DNA of 10,792 nt from Aquitalea sp. (GCA_019232735.1 JAFANL010000281.1:1-10792), one strand, 5' to 3'; shown: positions 1 through 6,446, counted from the first letter of the stretch. Program-made: numbers and translations. The notes: generated by a model from the sequence alone, not told the origin.

Positions 1-110
1 CTGCGCAGGCTGTGGATCTGTGCAATGGCGACCGCCATGGCGGCGATGATCACCATTACCAGCAGGCCGAAGCCCAGCAGCAATCGGTGTGTCACTTTCA
101 GATTATTCAT
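1..110 (-). CDS. methyl-accepting chemotaxis protein, N-terminal fragment (runs off window start)
   Basis: Only the first 36 codons are present; the rest lies beyond base 1. The peptide starts MNNLKVTHRLLLGFGLLV and continues into a hydrophobic stretch (about residues 8-30) ending in AQIHSLR. A short basic start (LKVTHR) followed at once by a transmembrane helix is the standard opening of a membrane-bound MCP, whose periplasmic ligand-binding domain would come next. A GGGAGA ribosome-binding site lies 7 nt before the ATG. It follows cheW after 30 bp, so it is probably the last visible gene of the mcp-cheY-cheA-cheW operon and may be the dedicated receptor of that pathway. Ligand and subclass cannot be judged from this fragment. 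Confidence 0.8.
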   Translation of the reverse strand, partial: MNNLKVTHRLLLGFGLLVMVIIAAMAVAIAQIHSLR

Positions 111-140
111 GTTCACTTCTCCCAAAACGCCATGTCGGCC

Positions 141-635
141 TTAGCCACGATCCGTCACATCCACCAGCGCCATTTCATCACTGCTCATCAGGCGCTCGAT
201 ATCCACAATAATCACCATTCTGTCCCCCTGGGTACCCAGCCCCTCGATATAAGTGGTTTCCACCACGGAGCCGAATTCGGGAGGATCACGCAATTCATCT
301 TCATGCAACTGGATGACATCGGATACGCCATCCACCACCATTCCCACGGTACGCTGGAAAATATTGAGAATGATCACCACGGTAAAGGCGTCGTAAACCG
401 GCTCGCCCAGCCCGAACTTGATCCGCATGTCGACAATCGGCACGATACTGCCGCGCAGGTTGACCACCCCCTTGATAAAGGAGGGGGCATTGGCAATGCG
501 CGTCACCGCCTCGTAGCCACGGATTTCCTGCACCTTCAGGATATCGATGCCGTATTCTTCCTGCCCGAGGGTAAACACCAGCAGCTCGCGGGCGGCCTTG
601 CCTTGTGCATGGTGGTATTCCAATTGTTCTGCCAT
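141..635 (-). CDS. cheW: CheW, chemotaxis coupling protein
   Basis: This 164-residue protein is a single CheW (SH3-like) domain, the cytoplasmic adaptor that links CheA to receptors in chemosensory arrays. The domain opens with ELLVFTLGQEEYGIDILKVQEI (residues 17-38, shown as LLVFTLGQEEYGI at 18-30). The family hallmark GVVNLRGSIVPIVDM is at about 56-70, with the conserved Arg61 of NLRG that contacts receptor or CheA. GMVVDGVSDVI (98-108) and a final VIIVDIERLM strand-helix (141-150) complete the fold. Length is normal for the family. A GGGGAAGG ribosome-binding site lies 8 nt before the ATG. It follows cheA with a 17-bp gap and precedes the partial MCP, so it should serve the CheA of region 1. 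Residues 1-16 are a short unconserved leader. Confidence 0.95.
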   Translation of the reverse strand: MAEQLEYHHAQGKAARELLVFTLGQEEYGIDILKVQEIRGYEAVTRIANAPSFIKGVVNLRGSIVPIVDMRIKFGLGEPVYDAFTVVIILNIFQRTVGMVVDGVSDVIQLHEDELRDPPEFGSVVETTYIEGLGTQGDRMVIIVDIERLMSSDEMALVDVTDRG

Positions 636-652
636 CTTGTCAGCCTTCCCCT

Positions 653-2944
653 TTACACTTCACCAGCCACGACCTGTCGTGCAGCGGCATGTGCCACACG
701 CTGGTTGTGACGCGCGATGGTGGTGATATCCAGAATCAAGGCAACCCGGCCATCTCCCATGATGGTGGCGCCGGAAATACCCTCTACTTTGCGATAATTG
801 GTTTCCAGGTTCTTCACCACGAACTGCTGCTGACCGATCAGTTCGTCCACCTGCAATGCCAGCTGCCCACCACCGGACTCCACGATAACCAGGATGGCCT
901 TGGTCGGATCGTCAATCGCCGTGCCGGCCGCATTGCCAAAGAACGTCGCCAGCGACACGATGGGCAGGTACTGCCCGCGCACATTCACCAACTGGCCTCG
1001 CCCGGCCACGGTCTTGATGTCCTGTGGCTGCGGTTGCAGCGACTCCAGCACGAAATTAAGCGGTACCACATAGATATCCTGCCCGATCCCCACTGACATG
1101 CCGTCCATGATGGCCAGGGTCAGCGGCAGGCGGATGCTGATGGTGGTGCCAAAATCGGCCATGGAGTCGATATCGATGCGTCCACCCATGCTCTGGATAT
1201 TGCGCTTCACCACATCCATGCCCACACCACGGCCAGAGACATCGGTCACCTCGGCGGCAGTGGAGAAACCGGCCTCAAAGATCAGTCCCCATACTTCCGC
1301 ATCGCTCATGGCATCCGATACCGGCATGCCACGCTCGCGGGCCTTGGCCAGAATGCGCTCGCGATTAAGACCTGCTCCATCATCGGTGACTTCGATCACG
1401 ATGCTGCCACCCTGATGGAAGGCACGCAGGGTCAAACGTCCCACCGGCGATTTGCCCTTGGCAAGCCGCGCCTCCGGCGACTCCACGCCATGATCCAGGC
1501 TGTTGCGCACCAGATGGGTCAGCGGGTCGGCCAGCTTCTCGATGAAACCTTTGTCCAGTTCGGTGCTCTCGCCCACCATTTTCAGCTCGATCTGCTTGCC
1601 CAGCTTGCCCGCCAGATCACGCACCACGCGTGGGAAACGGTTGAAGACAAAGGAAATCGGCGTCATGCGGATGGACATCACCGCCTCTTGCAGCTCGCGT
1701 GAGTTGCGCTGCAAGGCGGACAAGCCATTCAGCAAACGCTCGTATTGCACGGCATCCAGATCCTGGCTGGACTGGGTCAGCATGGATTGGGTGATCACCA
1801 GTTCACCCACCAGATTCAGCAGCAGATCCACCTTGTCGATATTGACCCGGATGGAGCTTTCCGCCACGGCAGCAGCACGCTCGACCCGTGGCGCCACAGC
1901 CACGGCGGGCACTTCTGGCGGGGCTGGGCGAATGGCCGCTTCCGGCACAAACAGCCCGAAGCCCTCCTCTTCGTGCAACACAGGCGAAGCAGCGACAGGC
2001 ACGGGAGCAAACAGGCCAAAGCCTTCTTCTTCGTACGCCATGTCGCCACTTTGCGACTGGGCGGGAGCAATAGGCGCGAACAGGCCAAAGCCATCCTCTT
2101 CCAGTGCGATATCCGCATTAACCGAGGCAGGCAGGGGTTCGAACAGACCAAAGCCATCGTCCTCCAGCATGACGGCAGCCCCGCTCGCGTCAGCCGTCTC
2201 AATGCTGGCAGACAGGAACAGGCCAAAATCGCCCTCGTCTTGCAGGCCGTGATCAACCGTGATGTGGAAATGTTCAGGGGAGATGGAAAAAGCCAGTGAT
2301 TCTGCCACCTCATCCGCATCCAGCGAGGAGGTGAACAGCAAGACCCAAGGCTGCCCCTGGTCCGGATGACCATCCTGCACCACGCTGAGCTGACCCAGGA
2401 TCGACAAGGACTGCAGCAGCTCGGGGTAATCGATTGCGGGCAAGGGTTCCAGCTCGATATACAGGGTGGAAACCCGTGGCGTCTGCAATGCTTGGGCGGA
2501 GATGGCACCGGCAGGCCGGGAAGGGGCGACTGGCTGAGCCAGCGAGGCAGAATCCCCACCGCGAACCAGCGACTCCAATTGCTGCTCCACCTGGGCAACC
2601 GTTTCGCCATCCAGTTTCGGTCCGCCACGATGCGCCGCCAGCATGCCGGCCAGCACGTCCTTGGAAGTCAGGCAGACATCCACCATGGCGGCCGTCAGGA
2701 CCATGCTGCCCTTGCGTACCTTGTCGAGCAGGTTTTCCAGAATATGGGTCAGATCGGCCAGATCGGAGAAACCAAAGGTGGCAGCCCCACCCTTGATGGA
2801 ATGGGCCGCGCGAAAGATGGCATTCAAGTCCTCGCCATCCGGGCTGGCCAGATCCACCCCCAGCAACACTGACTCCATGGTGGCCAGATGTTCGTCCGTT
2901 TCATCAAAGAACACCTGATGAAACTGCGACATATCAATTGACAC
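653..2944 (-). CDS. cheA: CheA, chemotaxis histidine kinase of the alternative (cluster II-like) pathway
   Basis: This 763-residue cytoplasmic kinase phosphorylates CheY/CheB. The P1 Hpt domain (1-115) has its phospho-His at 48 in AAHSIKGGAATFGF. A reduced P2-like region spans about 158-232, followed by a linker with GFGLF repeats (236-334). P3 dimerisation starts near 364 (SIRVNIDKVDLLLNLVGEL). The P4 ATPase has an N box HLVRNSLDHG (477-486), G1 DDGAGL, F box FEAGFSTA, and G2 GRGVGMDVVKRN (571-582). P5, the CheW-like domain, ends the protein. I chose the GTG start at 2944: it has AAGGGG 7 nt upstream, gives the usual MSIDMSQF-type opening and places the phospho-His at 48 as in E. coli. The frame is open 18 codons further, to a GTG at 2998, with a weaker site. 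It lies 84 bp after cheY and 17 bp before cheW. It differs clearly from the CheA at 9779. Confidence 0.95.
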   Translation of the reverse strand: MSIDMSQFHQVFFDETDEHLATMESVLLGVDLASPDGEDLNAIFRAAHSIKGGAATFGFSDLADLTHILENLLDKVRKGSMVLTAAMVDVCLTSKDVLAGMLAAHRGGPKLDGETVAQVEQQLESLVRGGDSASLAQPVAPSRPAGAISAQALQTPRVSTLYIELEPLPAIDYPELLQSLSILGQLSVVQDGHPDQGQPWVLLFTSSLDADEVAESLAFSISPEHFHITVDHGLQDEGDFGLFLSASIETADASGAAVMLEDDGFGLFEPLPASVNADIALEEDGFGLFAPIAPAQSQSGDMAYEEEGFGLFAPVPVAASPVLHEEEGFGLFVPEAAIRPAPPEVPAVAVAPRVERAAAVAESSIRVNIDKVDLLLNLVGELVITQSMLTQSSQDLDAVQYERLLNGLSALQRNSRELQEAVMSIRMTPISFVFNRFPRVVRDLAGKLGKQIELKMVGESTELDKGFIEKLADPLTHLVRNSLDHGVESPEARLAKGKSPVGRLTLRAFHQGGSIVIEVTDDGAGLNRERILAKARERGMPVSDAMSDAEVWGLIFEAGFSTAAEVTDVSGRGVGMDVVKRNIQSMGGRIDIDSMADFGTTISIRLPLTLAIMDGMSVGIGQDIYVVPLNFVLESLQPQPQDIKTVAGRGQLVNVRGQYLPIVSLATFFGNAAGTAIDDPTKAILVIVESGGGQLALQVDELIGQQQFVVKNLETNYRKVEGISGATIMGDGRVALILDITTIARHNQRVAHAAARQVVAGEV
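1943..2239 (-). repeat. cheA: tandem acidic GFGLF peptide repeats inside CheA
   Basis: The CheA linker contains four near-identical elements of the form (E/D)(E/D)(E/D)GFGLFxP at residues 261-270, 282-291, 305-314 and 325-334 (GTG-start numbering). They are spaced 21, 23 and 20 residues apart, and a divergent fifth copy, DEGDFGLF, starts at 236. Between them the sequence is Ala/Pro/Ser-rich and probably disordered. The DNA repeats too: variants of GAACAGGCCAAAGCC recur five times on the plus strand. Placement between the P2-like region and P3 is where CheA binds its response regulators in other bacteria, so these may be short linear docking motifs. That role is inference. Confidence 0.85.
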
Positions 2945-2951
2945 GATGCTT

Positions 2952-2957
2952 CCCCTT
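2952..2957 (-). promoter_or_regulatory. ribosome-binding site that fixes the cheA start
   Basis: AAGGGG on the minus strand lies 7 nt before the GTG at 2944. This is the best Shine-Dalgarno match near the start. The alternative ATG four codons further in (2932) would be about 19 nt away, and the GTG at 2998 has only an AAGGA about 9 nt off. Confidence 0.6.
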
Positions 2958-3028
2958 GCTTCGCAAGCCGGCCCCACATGGCAGGTCAGCACCGGCACTC
3001 AGCCAGTCCTTGACCATGGGCCGGACAG

Positions 3029-3394
3029 TCAGCCAACCAATCGTTTCACGACATCCAGCAGTTTTTGCGGATCAAACGGCTTGACCAGCCAACCCGTGGC
3101 ACCCGCCGCCCGCCCCAGGGATTTCATCTGGTCGCCGGACTCGGTAGTCAGCATCAGGATGGGCGTGGTGCCGTAGGTCGGCAATTTGCGCAAGGCGCGA
3201 ATCAGGTTCAGGCCATCCATGCCCGGCATGTTCTGGTCGGTCAGGATCAGGTCAAAATTATCTGCCTGCGCACGAGCCAGCCCGCCATTGCCATCAATAG
3301 CCTCTACCACTTCGTAACCTGCACTTTTCAGGGTAAAGGTTACCATTTGACGAATGGACGCCGAATCATCGACGGTCAGTACTTTTTTTGGCAT
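3029..3394 (-). CDS. cheY: CheY-like single-domain response regulator of the alternative pathway
   Basis: This 121-residue receiver domain starts MPKKVLTVDDSASIRQM. It has the acidic pair Asp9/Asp10, phospho-acceptor Asp53 (LTDQNMPGMDG), switch Thr83 (MLTTES) and Lys105 (WLVKPF), so it should accept phosphate from CheA. At the position of E. coli Tyr106 it has Trp102 (GATGWLVKPF), unlike the second CheY of this window. I chose the ATG at 3394, preceded by GTGGGA about 6 nt upstream, because it gives the standard CheY N-terminus; the frame stays open for 32 more codons but that leader resembles no receiver extension. It lies 28 bp after the MCP-like gene and 84 bp before cheA. The output could be the flagellar motor, a pilus, or simply a phosphate sink; the sequence does not decide. 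Confidence 0.93.
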   Translation of the reverse strand: MPKKVLTVDDSASIRQMVTFTLKSAGYEVVEAIDGNGGLARAQADNFDLILTDQNMPGMDGLNLIRALRKLPTYGTTPILMLTTESGDQMKSLGRAAGATGWLVKPFDPQKLLDVVKRLVG

Positions 3395-3422
3395 GTGATT
3401 CCCACTTTTCTTTTGTTCGCGC

Positions 3423-4589
3423 TCAAAACAAATCAATGCTGCCACTCTGCATATGTCCCTGAGCAACCGGGTTCTTTGCCAGGGACTCACGCAATTCAGC
3501 CAGCCGGGCAGAGGCTCTCACCTCCCACTGCCCTTGTCGTTGCTGTTGTTGGTTGCTCAGTTCCATCATCTCTTCAATGCCATATAGCCGCTTTCCTACA
3601 TGGCTGATCAATTGCGACACCAGATCCTGAAACTGCAAGGAACGCACCGCATCCCCCACATGCACCGACAGCTGGGCCACACCCTGACGCAACAGCCCTA
3701 CCGACTCGGCCATGACCGCATCCATCTGGCGAATGCGGCTGGAGGTATCATCCAGCTTTTGCTTGGCCTGCAGGGTAAACATCATGTCCTGGGAGGCCAG
3801 CTGGTTGATCAATGATTCCGCCAGCTGCACCGAGCCGTTCACCCGCCCGATCAGATTACGAATCTCTTCACTGAAACTTCCGGTGCGCCCGGACAGATGC
3901 CTGACTTCGTCAGCCACCACCGCAAAACCACGCCCGGCCTCGCCAGCCCGTGCCGCCTCGATGGATGCATTCAAGGCCAGCATATTGGTCTGATTGGTAA
4001 TGGAATGAATTTCATCCAGCAAATGGATGACACCCTGCATTTCCTGGCCAATCGACTCCATATGCTCCACCAGCAGCATGGCAAGGCGGCTGTTTTCTAC
4101 TGTTTTCTCGACAAAACCGCCCATGGCATTGGCAATTTCGTTCACGAAACTGGTAAACGACACGGCATGTGAATCAATGCCCACTTCGCCTTGCGCCAGG
4201 CTCTCCGCCAATTGCAACTGGGCAGCCGCCTCGTTGGACAGACCGGAAAAACTGTTCACCAGCGTTTGCACGGCATCCTGAATCAGCACCTGCACCCTGG
4301 CGACTTCATCCTTGGACTGTGCGATCTGATCCTGGATGAAATCATGGCAAGCCGGCAAATCATCTGCGGCCGTCAATCCAGCCTCCACGGAGACGGACTC
4401 ATGCGCATCCTTCACCCCGATCTCCTCGGATAATGGCAGCAGAAACAATATGACGAGCAATCCCAGACTCAAAGGGAGGGATACACCCCATATTGCCCCG
4501 CCCCATAATGGCGCAGTCATCAAGACCAAGACACCTGCCACACAGAAACCACGCACCACGACGCTGCGCTGCTGAATGGAAAGACCCAT
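3423..4589 (-). CDS. MCP-like signalling protein with two TM helices, no sensor domain, and a CheZ-like DxxxQ motif
   Basis: This 388-residue protein has a hydrophobic N-terminal hairpin (about 10-53) with almost no loop, so there is no periplasmic ligand domain. I see no HAMP domain. A long helical cytoplasmic region carries the MCP signalling tip NQTNMLALNASIEAARAGE (199-217) followed by GRGFAVVADEVRHLSGRT, the surface that binds CheA and CheW. On the C-terminal arm, LQFQDLVSQ (318-326) resembles the CheZ catalytic segment QDFQDLTGQ, with Asp322 and Gln326 at the same D-x-x-x-Q spacing. The protein ends QSGSIDLF and lacks an NWETF-type CheR/CheB tether. The ATG at 4589 follows a G-rich GGGGGG with a rather short 3-nt spacer; an upstream TTG at 4613 is less likely. 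It is the first gene of the operon, 28 bp before cheY. Confidence 0.88.
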   Translation of the reverse strand: MGLSIQQRSVVVRGFCVAGVLVLMTAPLWGGAIWGVSLPLSLGLLVILFLLPLSEEIGVKDAHESVSVEAGLTAADDLPACHDFIQDQIAQSKDEVARVQVLIQDAVQTLVNSFSGLSNEAAAQLQLAESLAQGEVGIDSHAVSFTSFVNEIANAMGGFVEKTVENSRLAMLLVEHMESIGQEMQGVIHLLDEIHSITNQTNMLALNASIEAARAGEAGRGFAVVADEVRHLSGRTGSFSEEIRNLIGRVNGSVQLAESLINQLASQDMMFTLQAKQKLDDTSSRIRQMDAVMAESVGLLRQGVAQLSVHVGDAVRSLQFQDLVSQLISHVGKRLYGIEEMMELSNQQQQRQGQWEVRASARLAELRESLAKNPVAQGHMQSGSIDLF

Positions 4590-4623
4590 GTACCCCCCGG
4601 CTTGCCGACACAATTGTCAGCCC

Positions 4624-4651
4624 ACTATATCGTAATCAACCAATATGTCAG
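4624..4651 (-). promoter_or_regulatory. candidate sigma70 promoter for the mcp-cheY-cheA-cheW operon
   Basis: On the minus strand, CTGACA (4646-4651) and TATAGT (4624-4629) are separated by 16 bp. Each hexamer matches the sigma70 consensus at five of six positions. Transcription would start near 4617, leaving a leader of about 28 nt before the ATG at 4589. A perfect TTGACA also lies at 4667-4672, but its best -10 (CATATT, 19-bp spacer) is poor. The surrounding 276-bp gap (4590-4865) is AT-rich and I see no gene in it. I found no convincing sigma28 site on the minus strand here. Confidence 0.5.
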
Positions 4652-4831
4652 GTAAATCAAGCTTCATGTCAAACCAAAAATGTAAATGCAGAGCCAAGCG
4701 GGAAGAAACATCAGTTACTTTTACAATTCAACGCAGAATAAAACACATTAAAAACAATTCATTACACAGCCATACTTTCAATCGCCATCCAAAATAATGT
4801 TTCAAAAAACAATCCTGCCTTTAGCGAAAAA

Positions 4832-4851
4832 GCAGCCGGTAGCACGGCGGT
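4832..4851 (-). terminator. weak hairpin with T-tracts after the kinase-STAS unit
   Basis: GCCG and CGGC (4835-4838 and 4845-4848) can pair around a 6-nt loop, with T-runs on both sides: TTTTT beyond it on the minus strand and TTTTTCTTTT on the plus strand. It begins about 15 nt after the STAS stop codon, where a terminator would be expected. The stem has only four uninterrupted pairs, so this is tentative. Confidence 0.3.
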
Positions 4852-4865
4852 GATTTTTCTTTTAT

Positions 4866-5171
4866 TTACTTTATTGTAAACATTTTATTGAAACAGGCGA
4901 TTTCCAATACTTGCAGCACGGTATCGCGGCAGTTGACCAGCGACATCGCTTTTTTCTGGCTGGTGGCGCGCTCCTTCAGCAGCAGCAGCATCCCCAGCGC
5001 CGAGCTATCCAGAAATGGTACCTGATCAAAATCGACCTGAATTTCTTGCACGGCGGCATTTTCCAGCAATTCCTGGCTGGCCAGACGGAAGTCCTTGTGC
5101 AAATTAAAATCAAACTGTCCGACCAGCACCAGTTTGCCAACTTGACCTTCCACTTTTACCACTGGTTTCAT
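4866..5171 (-). CDS. single-domain STAS protein (anti-anti-sigma-factor-like)
   Basis: This 101-residue protein is a lone STAS domain, the fold of SpoIIAA/RsbV. Such proteins bind a partner, classically an anti-sigma kinase, and are switched by serine phosphorylation. The diagnostic motif is VPFLDSSALGMLLLL (51-65); Ser56 or Ser57 is at the regulatory position. It begins MKPVVKVEGQVGKLVLVGQFDF, giving the usual first strands, and ends in a helix with LEIACFNKMFTI. AAGGGA lies about 7 nt before the ATG. It follows the histidine kinase by 21 bp and almost certainly shares its mRNA. No RsbW-type kinase, SpoIIE-type phosphatase or sigma factor is visible nearby, so its partner is unknown. STAS proteins in flagellated proteobacteria can act on flagellar or surface-attachment control, but a role here is inference. 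Confidence 0.85.
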   Translation of the reverse strand: MKPVVKVEGQVGKLVLVGQFDFNLHKDFRLASQELLENAAVQEIQVDFDQVPFLDSSALGMLLLLKERATSQKKAMSLVNCRDTVLQVLEIACFNKMFTIK

Positions 5172-5192
5172 TACGTTTTCCCTTGGTTCATA

Positions 5193-6380
5193 TCACGCAT
5201 CAGCCAACCCTGTGCTGCTTTCACAGCAAGGTAGGCTCAGTTCAAAATAGGCACCGCCCACAAGCCGGTCCCCGCCCACAATCACACCAGACAACTCTTC
5301 GGCCACTTTCTTCACAATCGACAAACCCAGACCTGTCCCCCCCGTCCGGGTAGTGAAAAATGGCTCGAACAACCTGGCCGGGTCAATACCGTTCAGCCCC
5401 GTACCATCATCCTCAACCCGGAAACACACCTTGCCTTCCTGCAAATAGACCAGCAAGCCGATGCGCCCCCCCTCGGGAGAAAACTGCATGGCATTTTCTA
5501 GCAGATTGACCAACGCCCCCTGTAGAGCCTTGCGATCGCCCATTACCGTTATGGCAGAAGGCAGCTGGATATTACAATCCCAAATCATGCCACGCTCATG
5601 ACATTGTGGAATAAGAATTCCGGAGACATCCTCAACCAGTGCCGCGACATCCAGCGGCTCCAGCGCACTGGTCTGGCCACGGACAAAGCCCAGCATGTTC
5701 TGAATCAAGCCTTCCAGCGCCTTCATTCTGGCCAGACTCTTGTCGACAAAGCGGGCCCTGTCCTCCGGGCGCAATCCCTCTTGCTTGAGGTTGGCGGTAT
5801 AGAGCATGGCTGTCGCCAACGGGGTGCGCAGCTGATGCGCCAGCGATGCGGCCATCCCCCCCATTGCAGCCAGTTTCTGCTGATGGGCCAGCTCAACGGT
5901 TAGGTGGTGCAGGCGGCTGACATCATGCAACAGTACGATACGGCCACCGGAAGCCGGCAGATCCTGATATTGCAGAGCCAGCCGGCATGCACCCTGTTGC
6001 GCTGGCAACGTATAAGTCCCATCCATTTCAGAAGACGTCCAGCCGGCCATGACAGCATCCCAAGCCTGCCCGGCATGCTCCCCTTGCAGCAACAACTGGG
6101 CGGCGGGATTTTCCGCTACAACCAGTCCATTGGCAGACAACTGGACGACACCGGCAGGCAATGCTTCCAGCAACATACCCAGCCGTTCGGCCAGTTCGGC
6201 GTTTTCGTCACGCTGTTTTCGCAATTGGTTGTTAGCCTCATCCAATTGCGCATTCAGCACGTTTACTTGCACTTCCAGCTGGCGATAGGCCTCGATCAGC
6301 TGACTGGAGACGGTGTTGAACTGCTCGAAAGCCGCTTCAAGCATCTCCTGGTCTTTCAAATTTGATGCTGTCTTGGCCAT
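5193..6380 (-). CDS. cytoplasmic PAS sensor histidine kinase, FleS/FlrB-like
   Basis: This 395-residue soluble kinase has no transmembrane helix. An N-terminal coiled coil (about 10-68, with FNTVSSQLIEAYRQLEVQV) matches the style of FleS/FlrB flagellar kinases. A small PAS domain follows at about 70-155. The HisKA H box is AAMGGMAASLAHQLRTPLA with His182. The HATPase domain shows an N box LVNLLENAMQFSP (290-302), G1 EDDGTGL, F box FEPFFTTR and G2 GGTGLGLSIVKK. FleS/FlrB kinases normally phosphorylate a sigma54 activator (FleR/FlrC) that turns on middle flagellar genes, and that regulator is usually the next gene. Here the next gene is a STAS protein 21 bp downstream. No clear ribosome-binding site precedes the ATG at 6380. 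Family is likely; function as true FlrB is unproven. Confidence 0.87.
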   Translation of the reverse strand: MAKTASNLKDQEMLEAAFEQFNTVSSQLIEAYRQLEVQVNVLNAQLDEANNQLRKQRDENAELAERLGMLLEALPAGVVQLSANGLVVAENPAAQLLLQGEHAGQAWDAVMAGWTSSEMDGTYTLPAQQGACRLALQYQDLPASGGRIVLLHDVSRLHHLTVELAHQQKLAAMGGMAASLAHQLRTPLATAMLYTANLKQEGLRPEDRARFVDKSLARMKALEGLIQNMLGFVRGQTSALEPLDVAALVEDVSGILIPQCHERGMIWDCNIQLPSAITVMGDRKALQGALVNLLENAMQFSPEGGRIGLLVYLQEGKVCFRVEDDGTGLNGIDPARLFEPFFTTRTGGTGLGLSIVKKVAEELSGVIVGGDRLVGGAYFELSLPCCESSTGLADA

Positions 6381-6394
6381 ATTTCGCGACGTAT

Positions 6395-6424
6395 TTGTAA
6401 AAAGGACTTAAACAGTATGATAAT
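6395..6424 (+). promoter_or_regulatory. weak candidate promoter for the cheV-cheV-cheY-cheZ-cheA operon
   Basis: TTGTAA (6395-6400) and GATAAT (6419-6424) have an 18-bp spacer and match sigma70 at four and five of six positions. The same stretch also reads as a poor sigma28 site: TAAA (6398-6401), 14 bp, TATGATAA (6416-6423), where the consensus would be TAAA, 15 bp, GCCGATAA. Either would give a leader of roughly 130 nt before the GTG at 6562. The rest of this gap (6381-6561) shows no gene. Confidence 0.25.
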
Positions 6425-6446
6425 GAGTAAATCTCGGCCAAGCCAA
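6417..6446 (-). promoter_or_regulatory. candidate promoter for the histidine kinase-STAS unit
   Basis: On the minus strand, TTGGCT (6441-6446) and TATCAT (6417-6422) are separated by 18 bp, matching sigma70 at four and five of six positions. The leader to the ATG at 6380 would be about 30 nt. The -10 overlaps the plus-strand candidate at 6419-6424. I looked for a sigma54 GG/GC pair, expected for FleS-type genes elsewhere, and found none. Confidence 0.3.

Noticed and set aside
12..710. 232-codon plus-strand frame opposite the MCP start and cheW
   Set aside because: His/Asp/Gln-rich antisense shadow of cheW, which is a clear conserved gene on the other strand.
1503..2628. Long open frames on both strands opposite or out of frame with the CheA linker (for example 1503-2252 plus, 1816-2628 minus)
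   Set aside because: They overlap a clearly conserved CheA frame. Their translations are low-complexity (Ser/Arg/Pro/Trp-rich) and mirror the repeated GFGLF coding DNA; no recognisable domain.
2945..2998. 18-codon N-terminal extension of the first CheA, from a GTG at 2998
   Set aside because: The internal GTG at 2944 has a better-placed AAGGGG and gives the normal Hpt opening with phospho-His at 48; the extension resembles no CheA leader.
4590..4613. Upstream TTG start for the MCP-like gene
   Set aside because: It adds eight residues that look like the G-rich ribosome-binding region read as protein; the ATG at 4589 directly precedes the membrane hairpin.
4614..4865. Small gene or RNA in the AT-rich intergenic DNA
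   Set aside because: No open frame with a ribosome-binding site and no convincing RNA fold beyond the weak hairpin at 4832-4851.
6398..6423. Sigma28 promoter for the cheV operon
   Set aside because: TAAA and GATAA are present, but the spacer is 14 rather than 15 and the GCC of the -10 is missing; kept only as a remark.
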